DNA of 23,777 nucleotides from a virus. The translations under genes and the position numbers were made by a program. Where the stretch lies: positions 1-23,777 of the IMG/VR virus record IMGVR_UViG_3300044237_000025; one strand, 5' to 3'. This document shows, in pieces, positions 9,101 to 14,922 of this stretch. Under the pieces are notes generated by a model. It saw nothing but the letters and a program-made list of their open reading frames with translations. It was not told the origin of the DNA and ran no database searches. Position 1 is the stretch's first letter. Each line of letters opens with the position of its first letter.

Positions 9101-9644
9101 ACTTAGTCGTCTTCGTTTTGATTTTGTTGAAATAACACCAAAAAGAATTAGGATGGACAAGCCCTTTACAAACGAAGCAAGAGGAATTATGGGAAAATAT
9201 GTAGAGCGAGAGATTGCCTCTTACATACAGTCCGATACATATCTTAATAGTGGAATGTCTGATGTTGAAAAGCGCATTGCGCTTGATAACAGATTGTCAG
9301 AATTTCAGACAAAAGCTAGGGCAATGGTATTAGACCCCAATAGAGCGACATCAGATGAAGAAGTGAACCGCATTCATCGTGCCATGTTCTATAATTTAAG
9401 TAGAAAAGATAGACAAATACTTAATCATAGATACAGAGACATACTACGCAAGCAAGGATGGACTGCGGATACCTCTGAAGAAATAACAGGAGATTTGGCA
9501 GACGATGGTGCTTTTGTAAGGGCATTTGCTATCTTGGAAGATATGAGAAGCAGTGAACCAGACATCCACGCTCGTTTTGAGAGAGATTATGACTACGTAA
9601 AATCTTCTCTAGGTAGAAAAATGTCATTACCATTCTTCAAATAA
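6153..9644 (+). CDS. Very large virion protein, possible ejection protein (1163 aa)
   Basis: This is the largest gene of the window and the last of its arm. Size and terminal position resemble T7 gp16 (about 1300 residues), but I see no lytic transglycosylase motif near the N-terminus. Visible traits are Gly/Ala-rich hydrophobic stretches around residues 95-160, a long charged helical zone (about 205-440), a conserved-looking segment LMTIQFATTARNTTNGYMRN (about 450-470), aromatic patches such as PRYLVNQLRFWYEHMP (about 678-693), and a basic C-terminal 200 residues. It starts 3 bases after the previous stop with only a weak site, suggesting coupled translation. It stops directly at a hairpin terminator. 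DNA ejection is inferred. Confidence 0.5.
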   Translation: MFYNEAETIEKENLVSDQDFLIDATTFLTAREGYDPENLQDPEDVYDAFMEHFRYQNVNEVTALRDLAYAQSTDDLGRERMGRLMSAFDKMDSDLGLAAAGDYLGGVFTAPSTYAGLFSFGAGKAGAVAANQGIKFGIRQALAPSLKRAALQTALIDAPATAATVAAQEKIRVDTDQQKEMDLGNIGLSTALATVPSFGLSTAAGVKRELSAFGGEKILLETKKMSKKAHEEAFGVYSKEVLDSDTAAGKLARDFQEDLNKKSLSETIPEDLAKGKKLREERIAKGQIPAGLDETIIANISAAGARVYSMIPPRLIEEGADAGKRLAKGSKEDLEERFTSRIERGLLGGELKTEEFARVLKEHNITIEQLGYLYAEEVSRAGRILGSQGRISKEASKQMLKTMHELDAKLLDMGSFTSTAKRRLNEETGVDILGVVGKGVRHLDKARIGLMTIQFATTARNTTNGYMRNYVYGLDNLGAGVARVVAGGAKLSTVGIFDTIAREEAGRAVRAGVAQLRTGAQSMMMKDLWLNTTSVTTDAAVRLLKDTELGNNAVAKELFKEMGDIGSFTDADGGLVATARWLNGLNTMSDNMFKRAIFSRELDRLIFTQTGESLETVLKEGKFPLIDNKLIAEAANEALEFTYQTGRFKGREGIANDIFDTTIKVFSTPGLSAAVPFPRYLVNQLRFWYEHMPVLGMVNMGGILNKPGKKGTYNKLKLDADSFGKQITGGATLFAFLQMRANLGDESTGAFEYNYPEPDQGYFAQATGVGGTGFFDARASLGPFAMFAAVADVLYRMMPHLDEETYMFTPQNPDVAKGITTSPRDLVFALTGGLGRAGTGANIIDAGVDIALNGLDSGDTMENISENFVEFVGDLVNSTTVGAGVIKDMVATVDPDFRKVPDNTDVSLMGYFMKQATRSFPQTYDKNLDGLYTPFGYYTGLGPEREGYTQIPTRSTGIDVVNPILKQLTGLTEQQERTAVERELSRLRFDFVEITPKRIRMDKPFTNEARGIMGKYVEREIASYIQSDTYLNSGMSDVEKRIALDNRLSEFQTKARAMVLDPNRATSDEEVNRIHRAMFYNLSRKDRQILNHRYRDILRKQGWTADTSEEITGDLADDGAFVRAFAILEDMRSSEPDIHARFERDYDYVKSSLGRKMSLPFFK

Positions 9645-9675
9645 AAAAGGGGGGCTTAATTGCCCCCTTTTCTTT
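9643..9675. terminator. Bidirectional intrinsic terminator between convergent arms
   Basis: A run of A, a G run plus C (to 9655), a TTAATT loop, then GCCCCC and TTTT form a strong hairpin with U-tracts on both strands (TTTTCTTT on +, TTTTTTAT on -). It starts at the stop of the 1163-residue gene and its far edge touches the MazG stop codon, so it can end both arms. Confidence 0.85.
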
Positions 9676-10057
9676 ATCGGTTATCACCTGAACCTGCCAG
9701 AGTACCACGTTTCTTTCTGTCGGCCAACTTCTCCAAGTTCTTTTCCATAATGTGTCCAAGGTCCATTCCAAGTTCTTCGGCAAGCACAGCACAGTACCAC
9801 ATAACGTCGCCAATCTCGTAGGCAATCTGTATCTTCTTGGCTTCGTACTCATCGGGTGGTGCGCCGTCGCGTATAAACTTCTTGACCTTGTTAGCGATCT
9901 CTCCTGCTTCTCCTGTAAGACCAAGAGTAAGATACTCCATAGCCTTGTTCTTTGGGAAGATGGCAGTATCACATGCTGCTATTTGATAGGCTGTCCCAGT
10001 TATACCAAACATATATTTTTCCTTCATCCACTGTTTAGCTTCTTGCTCTAAGTCCAT
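9674..10057 (-). CDS. mazG: MazG-like nucleoside triphosphate pyrophosphohydrolase
   Basis: The 127-residue protein carries the MazG metal-binding pattern: E50 and E53 in GLTGEAGEIANK and E81 and D84 in YEIGDVMWY, 27 residues apart. The C-terminus KLADRKKRGTLAGSGDNR is typical of phage MazG. The family hydrolyses (d)NTPs to monophosphates and pyrophosphate in the cytoplasm. In phages it is proposed to recycle host nucleotides or lower (p)ppGpp, and the substrate here is not known. The start at 10057 is supported by GGAG 7 bases upstream and lies 23 bases inside the preceding Rmf-like gene. It is the last gene of the - arm, directly before the terminator. Confidence 0.85.
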   Translation of the reverse strand: MDLEQEAKQWMKEKYMFGITGTAYQIAACDTAIFPKNKAMEYLTLGLTGEAGEIANKVKKFIRDGAPPDEYEAKKIQIAYEIGDVMWYCAVLAEELGMDLGHIMEKNLEKLADRKKRGTLAGSGDNR

Positions 10058-10250
10058 TTAGTTTCTCCAAATTCTCAAAGTATGCAGTATTCCAACCTCT
10101 CTGCCACTCACGGCGTCCAGTAGCGTTCTTCTTGCTTATTGGATTTGCAACTTGATGGAAAAACTTTCCCCGTAGAGCCACATGACTAAATGCTGCGTAG
10201 CCGTCTTCAAAGTTTTTGAGCAGCTTCTCATTGACAATAGGTTGTTTCAT
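10035..10250 (-). CDS. Rmf/CrpP-like small protein (71 aa)
   Basis: From the ATG at 10250 the protein is MKQPIVNEKLLKNFEDGYAA..., 71 residues and basic. This start has GGAG 6 bases upstream and follows the previous stop, while an upstream in-frame ATG at 10298 lies inside the neighbour with no site. The pattern GYAA (17-20), NP (36-37), W49-x-x-GW (52-53) and a following Ala resembles the Rmf/CrpP fold family, whose bacterial member Rmf binds the ribosome and drives its dimerisation during hibernation. The similarity is short, so function is inferred. It overlaps MazG by 16 bases. A generic phage protein with a chance GW motif remains possible. Confidence 0.5.
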   Translation of the reverse strand: MKQPIVNEKLLKNFEDGYAAFSHVALRGKFFHQVANPISKKNATGRREWQRGWNTAYFENLEKLNGLRARS

Positions 10251-10251
10251 T

Positions 10252-10458
10252 TTAGTCTCCTTCGGGCCAGTTTTTGAGAATTGCAAGTCTATCTTCATGC
10301 ACAGCCATCTTATCTAACTCACCTTGCATTGCTTCCATAATATCAGAATGTTCTCCGATACCCGCTGGATTTTTTAGATACGCTTCAATATTCATCATAT
10401 GAAGATGAATGTTAGACTGTGCATGATTTTTTAGCACATTAATCATTTTTGTTCTCAT
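10252..10458 (-). CDS. Hypothetical protein (68 aa)
   Basis: The protein is helical and mixed in charge. It has a central NIEAYLKNPAGIGEHSD segment that I recall from an uncharacterised phage protein family, and the C-terminus AILKNWPEGD. It contains no cysteine or membrane segment. AGGAG lies 7 bases before the ATG at 10458. Its 3' end provides the GGAG of the Rmf-like gene, and its 5' end overlaps a 43-residue gene by 20 bases. It belongs to the chain of tiny genes between the reductase and MazG. Function unknown. Confidence 0.6.
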   Translation of the reverse strand: MRTKMINVLKNHAQSNIHLHMMNIEAYLKNPAGIGEHSDIMEAMQGELDKMAVHEDRLAILKNWPEGD

Positions 10459-10570
10459 TCTCTTTCTCCTTTCGTTTTTTCATCCACTCTTCGTAACAAG
10501 GATGGTGACGTGGAGGATTGTATTGAATCCACCCATCACCTTGCTTCCACACTAGCTTATTTTTATCCAT
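10439..10570 (-). CDS. Hypothetical micro-protein (43 aa)
   Basis: This gene was read by hand from the - strand. The ATG at 10570 has AGGAG 7 bases before it. The product starts MDKNKLVWKQGDGWIQYNPP, continues through a His/Cys stretch (PRHHPCYEEW) and ends in a very charged Lys/Glu/Asn tail. It overlaps the next gene by 20 bases and the preceding membrane micro-protein by 8 bases. The site, the packing and the lack of any other gene here make it likely to be real. The H-H-P-C stretch could bind a metal, but one such cluster is weak evidence. Function unknown. Confidence 0.6.
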   Translation of the reverse strand: MDKNKLVWKQGDGWIQYNPPRHHPCYEEWMKKRKEKENENKND

Positions 10571-10679
10571 GTGTCAACTCCTTTCGCTGTCTAAATCTAT
10601 GCTTGAAGAATACGACCACGTTTATTGCGGTATTGACAGTGATGGCAAACAAAAGCCACCACTGCCACCAGTTAGGCAT
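10563..10679 (-). CDS. Single-span membrane micro-protein (38 aa)
   Basis: This gene was found by hand directly after the reductase. From the ATG at 10679 the product is MPNWWQWWLLFAITVNTAIN... with one hydrophobic span of about 20 residues, a Trp-rich N-terminus and a basic cytoplasmic-type tail (KHRFRQRKE). GAAGG precedes this ATG at good spacing. An in-frame ATG at 10697, in an ATGA overlap with the reductase stop, would add six residues and gives 44. It is probably an inner-membrane protein. Small membrane peptides of this kind often act in lysis inhibition or superinfection exclusion, but nothing here proves it. Confidence 0.55.
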   Translation of the reverse strand: MPNWWQWWLLFAITVNTAINVVVFFKHRFRQRKELTHG

Positions 10680-10693
10680 GTCAGAACCTTCAA

Positions 10694-12634
10694 TCATGCT
10701 GCGTTCAAATCAACCACTTCACAGGCATCTGCGGTGCAAGCTAATTCACGACCACCAGAAGTGGTGTCCTCTTTTTCATAGTCTTGTAGCCATGTCCAAT
10801 CTATAGACTTTGGCATTTTATTTAGCATCTCACCGTACTCTTCTACTGTACAATCTTGATAAGGTGCCTGTTTATATGTATGCTCACTGAAAGGTAAGAA
10901 GCTAATACCAGACACTTCATCAAAGTGATCATACACCCATGATCCTACTTCCATCCACTCATGCTCTTTGACAGAGATGGTGACAGAGGGCTTGTGTTCA
11001 CACCAGTGCCGCTGATACAGGAGCCACAGTTCAAGCTGCTCAATGGCAGACATGTCGAACCGGGTAACTGCTCCATGTGGAGACTTCATCGGGAAGCTAA
11101 ACACTGTTGTGCTATCAGGCTTCATTACATCAGGCTCAGACGGCACACCGGCACTGATCATAAATTGCGTCAGCGGGTCTTTGTTGTCGCCACGTACTGT
11201 ACGAACGTAGTACGGATTGTGACGAGCGTGGATGCCAGAGGCACTGTCTACAAGCTGTGAGACTGTTCCAGACGGCTTGACACATGTAATCGCTGCTGAC
11301 TGTGGGATACCAAGCTGTTCTGCTATAGCGGCGTTAGTAACGATGGCCTGTTCCTTTAGTGCGTTTAGCGTAGCGCCTATGTTCATACCAAGATGTGCAG
11401 ATTTACCCGACATCATGGCGTTGTCCATGATGCCTGTTAGCGACACTCCAAGCAATCGTTCTTCTTCCGTATTCTTTTTCCACACATTACGAAGATACTT
11501 GAAATCTGTTAGTGTAGATTGGAATGTGCCAAGAATAGTAGCAAGACGAACCTTCTCAGTAAGTGTTTGTTGCGTGTCTGATGCACGAACAACAACCTCT
11601 GACAGATTACAGAACTGATACGGGCGTAAGATAATTTCACTACATGGATTGCAGCCAAAGTCTTGATCTGCATCACGACGTCCATTTTTAGCAGCTTGTT
11701 CTTTTGCTGCTTTGCGGTTGAAGATACCACGCTCACCAGACTTGCTTTCATACAAGGATACCCACTCACGCATGAATGTACCCATCTCTGGCTTGCCTTT
11801 GTAGGCAACGCTGTTGTTTGCAAGCGCACGTTGCCCCTCACCTTCCCACCACTGACCTGACTTAGCATGACGCATTTGGTCATCGTTCAGGTTAGATAGA
11901 CTGATGAGTGCGCTTCGCCTAACACCCCCAACGACGACAACCTCACCAATCTTGCACATCAAATCGTGGCATTCAATGGGAAACAGCCCACGGCCTGATG
12001 CCTTCTTGAACATATCAACTGTAAACTGAAACAGTTCCTCAAGTGGGGCTGGGCCACTCGCACGACCACCGAAGGTCTTGAGACGTGCGCCAGCAGGACG
12101 AACCTCTGACGTGTCCCATTGTGGTACTTGCCCTGCGTACAAAAGCGAGATTAGTTCCCGCAGGGATTTGGCCCAGCCCGGACGAGAGTCGCCAACTTTG
12201 ATAACCGTATCGGTGGTATGCATATCTTCGTTGACGACAGGCAGCTTCTCTGTGTGGTGACGCTCCACAGAAAAGCCTACACCAGTGCCACACATGAGGA
12301 TATACATTGTCTCGTCAAAGGCACGAGGACTATCCACTGGTACATAGGAGCAATTGTAACCACCAACATGGCATCTATCCAGTGCGGGACCGGCAGTCAT
12401 CAACGCTCTCATGCTTGGCATGATGTCTTGGTTAAGCACAGCTTCTTCAAGTTCTGCGCGTAGTTCATCTGACAGGGCATAGTTATGCTTCTGTCCAAGG
12501 TGTTTTTCCATATAATCAAAGTATCGCTCGACTGTTTCACTCCAAGTCTCACGACGTTGTTCATCATCTTTCCAACGGGCATACCGGGAAAGAGCAATAA
12601 AATTTTGATAGTCCGTTGGCAAGTAATTGTTCAT
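10694..12634 (-). CDS. nrdJ: Class II (B12-dependent) ribonucleotide reductase
   Basis: The 646-residue enzyme matches the monomeric adenosylcobalamin-dependent ribonucleoside-triphosphate reductases, which make dNTPs from NTPs without oxygen or a second subunit. Visible residues are C95 (in YNCSYV), active-site NPCSE (C331 and E333), C342 in FCNLSEV, the CVKPSGTVSQ loop (451-460), and a C-terminal C633-x4-C638 pair that reloads the active-site disulphide. It is somewhat shorter than the Lactobacillus enzyme (about 740). GGAG lies 7 bases before the ATG at 12634. The phage would need cobalamin from the host. Neighbouring DUF3310 and MazG genes place it in a nucleotide-supply block. Confidence 0.93.
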   Translation of the reverse strand: MNNYLPTDYQNFIALSRYARWKDDEQRRETWSETVERYFDYMEKHLGQKHNYALSDELRAELEEAVLNQDIMPSMRALMTAGPALDRCHVGGYNCSYVPVDSPRAFDETMYILMCGTGVGFSVERHHTEKLPVVNEDMHTTDTVIKVGDSRPGWAKSLRELISLLYAGQVPQWDTSEVRPAGARLKTFGGRASGPAPLEELFQFTVDMFKKASGRGLFPIECHDLMCKIGEVVVVGGVRRSALISLSNLNDDQMRHAKSGQWWEGEGQRALANNSVAYKGKPEMGTFMREWVSLYESKSGERGIFNRKAAKEQAAKNGRRDADQDFGCNPCSEIILRPYQFCNLSEVVVRASDTQQTLTEKVRLATILGTFQSTLTDFKYLRNVWKKNTEEERLLGVSLTGIMDNAMMSGKSAHLGMNIGATLNALKEQAIVTNAAIAEQLGIPQSAAITCVKPSGTVSQLVDSASGIHARHNPYYVRTVRGDNKDPLTQFMISAGVPSEPDVMKPDSTTVFSFPMKSPHGAVTRFDMSAIEQLELWLLYQRHWCEHKPSVTISVKEHEWMEVGSWVYDHFDEVSGISFLPFSEHTYKQAPYQDCTVEEYGEMLNKMPKSIDWTWLQDYEKEDTTSGGRELACTADACEVVDLNAA

Positions 12635-12638
12635 ATCG

Positions 12639-12797
12639 TCACTCCGTTATTGTTTTCATATGCCGTATGTCAGCGCCGTCAATATCATAAAAGTATTCAC
12701 GTATGCTGTCTTCTATTTCTGTGCCAACATCCTCGTCAGCAGGTACAGGATATTCTTCGGGATCAATATCTATTGTAAGATATACCTTAACTTTCAT
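12639..12797 (-). CDS. Small acidic protein (52 aa)
   Basis: Read by hand, this product starts MKVKVYLTIDIDPEEYPVPA and is strongly acidic, with a predicted beta strand followed by a helix (EIEDSIREYFYDI). I recall similar short proteins with a Pro-x-Pro-Ala-Asp-x-Asp step beside replication genes of other phages, without known function. AAGG lies 8 bases before the ATG. It overlaps the DUF3310 stop by 11 bases and ends 4 bases before the reductase start, where it contributes the GGAG site. Packing and site support it as real. DNA mimicry is a possible role for such acidity, but only a guess. Confidence 0.65.
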   Translation of the reverse strand: MKVKVYLTIDIDPEEYPVPADEDVGTEIEDSIREYFYDIDGADIRHMKTITE

Positions 12798-13050
12798 CGT
12801 AGCAGCCTTCTACTTCCTCTATCAGTTTTCCCAAATACCACTGTGCTTTCTTCAGGTCTTCTGTTCCATTCTTATAGCGGTAACGCCATAGATACTTTAT
12901 AATGTTGCCTTGCAGGTAATACTCGTAACCTTCCTCTGTGGCTGCGCGAATAGCGTCAATGCACTCTATACCCGCTTTATTGTAGTGCGGAGGGCTGTTT
13001 ACCATATCTGCCTTTTTAGCAGCCTCTTTCATAAACTGTTCATGTCGCAT
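12787..13050 (-). CDS. DUF3310 protein (T7 gp1.7-like)
   Basis: The 87-residue protein shows the DUF3310 core: VNSPPHYNKAGIECID (17-32), then GNIIKYLWRYRYKNG (48-62) and a DLKKAQWYL helix. T7 gene 1.7, which contains this domain, acts as a nucleoside monophosphate kinase, so a role in dNTP supply is plausible. The protein here is much shorter than gp1.7 and the activity is not shown. The start overlaps the previous stop (TAATG), with AAAGG 9 bases upstream. A start at the internal methionine 7 is possible. It stands two genes before the ribonucleotide reductase, which fits nucleotide metabolism. Confidence 0.8.
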   Translation of the reverse strand: MRHEQFMKEAAKKADMVNSPPHYNKAGIECIDAIRAATEEGYEYYLQGNIIKYLWRYRYKNGTEDLKKAQWYLGKLIEEVEGCYDES

Positions 13051-13394
13051 TATGCATTACCTTTCGTTCTACTCTTGAAGTTTAGCTTTACTATATTGCT
13101 TTCTGTATACTCTATTTCTGGCTCAAAGTCAATGTTTAGATCGTCTTCGTCTGGCTCTTCAATAAACTTTTCTATTTCTTTTATCATATGGGGATTCTTT
13201 TCCATATAGGCCACGGAGCAGGCAACAATATCACTTAGATGTTTCATATGCAAATAACTTTCTCGTTCAAGAGGATTGTGTTCATCTGTAATAATGCTGA
13301 CTTCTAACTCGCCTGTCCATACAAAATCTTCATCAACCACGGGCTTTAGTTGTATACAAAATGATTTTGGATCAATTCTTCTGGTAATTTTCAT
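13050..13394 (-). CDS. Hypothetical acidic protein (114 aa)
   Basis: I do not recognise this protein. It begins with a basic MKITRRIDPKSF, has a beta-like first half (WTGELEVSIITD), a helical middle, and a very acidic stretch EEPDEDDLNIDFEPEIEY (about 79-96) before a basic end. AGGAG lies 6 bases before the ATG at 13394. The stop overlaps the DUF3310 start. It has one or two isolated cysteines and no membrane segment. Its place between endonuclease I and DUF3310 suggests a role in DNA or nucleotide metabolism, without direct evidence. Confidence 0.6.
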   Translation of the reverse strand: MKITRRIDPKSFCIQLKPVVDEDFVWTGELEVSIITDEHNPLERESYLHMKHLSDIVACSVAYMEKNPHMIKEIEKFIEEPDEDDLNIDFEPEIEYTESNIVKLNFKSRTKGNA

Positions 13395-13396
13395 GG

Positions 13397-13852
13397 CTAT
13401 CTCCTTTTTACTTTGGTTCCACTAAATTTTATAAACTTTGGATACTTATTCTTTCCTTTTTCTTTTAACCAATCTTCTGGGATGATCCTATCATAATACC
13501 GGAAGTTATACTTTATGCACCATTCTCCATATGTAGACTTTGCACCTTTTCGCAACTTACGTTTGCTGTTTTCAAACACAAACCTTATGTCAAGCTGTGG
13601 ATGTTGTTTTTTTATAGCGAGATGCTTTCTCCTGTCAGCGGCTGTAAACATGCCTTTTGTTTCTATTATGATTCCGTTGTACAGCACGAAGTCAGGTGTA
13701 TACGTTCTATACGCAAGGTCTTCCCATTCAATCTTTAACTTCTCGTATACATATTGTATTTTGAGTTCATCAAGATATACGGACAGCTTATGCTCTAGTC
13801 CGCTACGATACCCGTACTTACGTGCTGCACGAAAGGCTGTGTAGTTAGGCAA
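13397..13852 (-). CDS. Endonuclease I, Holliday-junction resolvase (T7 gp3-like)
   Basis: The 151-residue protein aligns by eye with T7 endonuclease I over its whole length. Catalytic residues are E20 (RSGLE), D54 (YTPDF), E64 and K66 (IETKG). DRRKHLAIKKQHP, LDIRFVF and the YGEWC and IPEDW words are also conserved. The T7 enzyme cuts four-way junctions, breaks down host DNA and helps resolve branched replication products. The start must be a TTG at 13852, because a TAG stands in frame 9 bases upstream and no ATG lies between; AGGT precedes it. The gene overlaps its upstream neighbour by 8 bases. A non-ATG start may keep its level low. Confidence 0.92.
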   Translation of the reverse strand: MPNYTAFRAARKYGYRSGLEHKLSVYLDELKIQYVYEKLKIEWEDLAYRTYTPDFVLYNGIIIETKGMFTAADRRKHLAIKKQHPQLDIRFVFENSKRKLRKGAKSTYGEWCIKYNFRYYDRIIPEDWLKEKGKNKYPKFIKFSGTKVKRR

Positions 13853-14066
13853 TGTTACCTACATTACGCCACGAGATAAACGGCGATTGATATCCAAGAG
13901 ACTGCATCTCTTCACGGATCAATGCGTCCGCTTCTTTACGAGCCTCAATAGCCGCACGAAGTCCCGCAGTTTTGCGCTCACGATATTCCTTACGCAAGTC
14001 GCCAAGTTTCTGTTCAGTAATTTTGATCTCTTCTGTGAGAGCCTCAAGTTCAAGTTTTTCATCCAT
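13845..14066 (-). CDS. Helical coiled-coil protein (73 aa)
   Basis: The protein is almost entirely predicted helix and coiled coil (LELEALTEEIKITEQKLGDL, then a Lys/Arg/Glu-rich run to about residue 55), ending SPFISWRNVGNIA. It is not recognised. GAGGAG lies 7 bases before the ATG at 14066. It overlaps the exonuclease stop by 8 bases and the endonuclease I start by 8 bases, so it is coupled to both nucleases. It might be a partner or regulator of one of them, which is speculation from position only. Confidence 0.6.
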   Translation of the reverse strand: MDEKLELEALTEEIKITEQKLGDLRKEYRERKTAGLRAAIEARKEADALIREEMQSLGYQSPFISWRNVGNIA

Positions 14067-14922
14067 TCTTATACTCCTCTAATAGTTCTACATACTGTAC
14101 AAGTTTAGGGTACTGTGCCTTTGATTTTACCTGTGGCGCTTCAATAAGATTAGGCCAGCAAGCATTTTTAAAATCACAGAACGTGCAGTTTTTATTCAAA
14201 ACGAAATTACCCGTAGGCTTTTTGTAAAAGAACTCTTCTTCAGGTTCAAAGCAACGCTTAAATTCGTTTGCTTGCACAGTCTGTACAGTTTCTTCAATGT
14301 GGTTTACCTCCTTGTCAATGTCAATACCCGTAGCAGGAACATATTTAAATTTTCCGTTAGACTTGTTTACTACCCACCAACCACCAGCACGTTTACCTGA
14401 TGCTTTAGCGTAGCCAGCGAGTTGTCCAATATAGCCAAAACCATCACCGTTAGATAAGGTTTCGTAAGAGTCAAATTTATGACGGTACGACCAATCAGAT
14501 GCAGACTTAACATCGTCAACGGCATCATCAATGACAAGATCATACGTTCCGTTAATCTCTGTTCCATCTGACAGAGTAAGCGTGACATTATCTGAATCAT
14601 CATACTCTACTCCTGCTTCTGTAAGTATACCCTTGAAGACAGCTTCAACGATGTCTCCAAGCATCATGTTCATCACGAAGTTACCAGCTTTAGGTTGCGC
14701 TGCCTCTGGCTTGTTCTTTTCAAACCATAGCTGACAGGTAGGTCTGCCAACATTAGACATGCGCAACTTAAAGTCTTTTGGATTCCTCTCGCCAAACTGA
14801 CGAGCGAGTGCATCAATGATATCTGCGGCAACTCTGTCCATAGTTTCTTTTGACATGGACGACTTACCTTTTGCGGCATCATTCATGTACTTATGTAGTG
14901 CCAGTTCAGCGGGATGGTTCAT
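14059..14922 (-). CDS. Cas4/RecB-like exonuclease with Fe-S cluster motif
   Basis: The 287-residue protein has the PD-(D/E)xK nuclease core: D128 in NGTYDLVID, D137-x-K139 in VDDVKSAS, and Q167 and Y171 in GYIGQLAGY. C63 (RPTCQLWF) together with C246, C249 and C255 (CTFCDFKNAC) gives the one-plus-three cysteine layout of Cas4 and AddB enzymes, which hold a 4Fe-4S cluster. In phages such proteins fill the place of the T7 gp6 exonuclease: host DNA breakdown, primer removal or recombination. The gene starts in a TAATG overlap with the ssDNA-binding candidate, with GAGG upstream. Polarity and substrate are unknown. Confidence 0.82.
   Translation of the reverse strand: MNHPAELALHKYMNDAAKGKSSMSKETMDRVAADIIDALARQFGERNPKDFKLRMSNVGRPTCQLWFEKNKPEAAQPKAGNFVMNMMLGDIVEAVFKGILTEAGVEYDDSDNVTLTLSDGTEINGTYDLVIDDAVDDVKSASDWSYRHKFDSYETLSNGDGFGYIGQLAGYAKASGKRAGGWWVVNKSNGKFKYVPATGIDIDKEVNHIEETVQTVQANEFKRCFEPEEEFFYKKPTGNFVLNKNCTFCDFKNACWPNLIEAPQVKSKAQYPKLVQYVELLEEYKNG

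Noticed and set aside
6153-9644. Lytic transglycosylase domain in the 1163-residue protein, by analogy with T7 gp16
   Set aside because: No convincing catalytic Glu motif or GLMQ/ES-type signature is visible in the N-terminal region.
10552-10583. TTGACA on the - strand before the 43-residue gene as a -35 box
   Set aside because: There is no TATAAT-like word 16-18 bases downstream. The sequence is the spacer after the AGGAG site.
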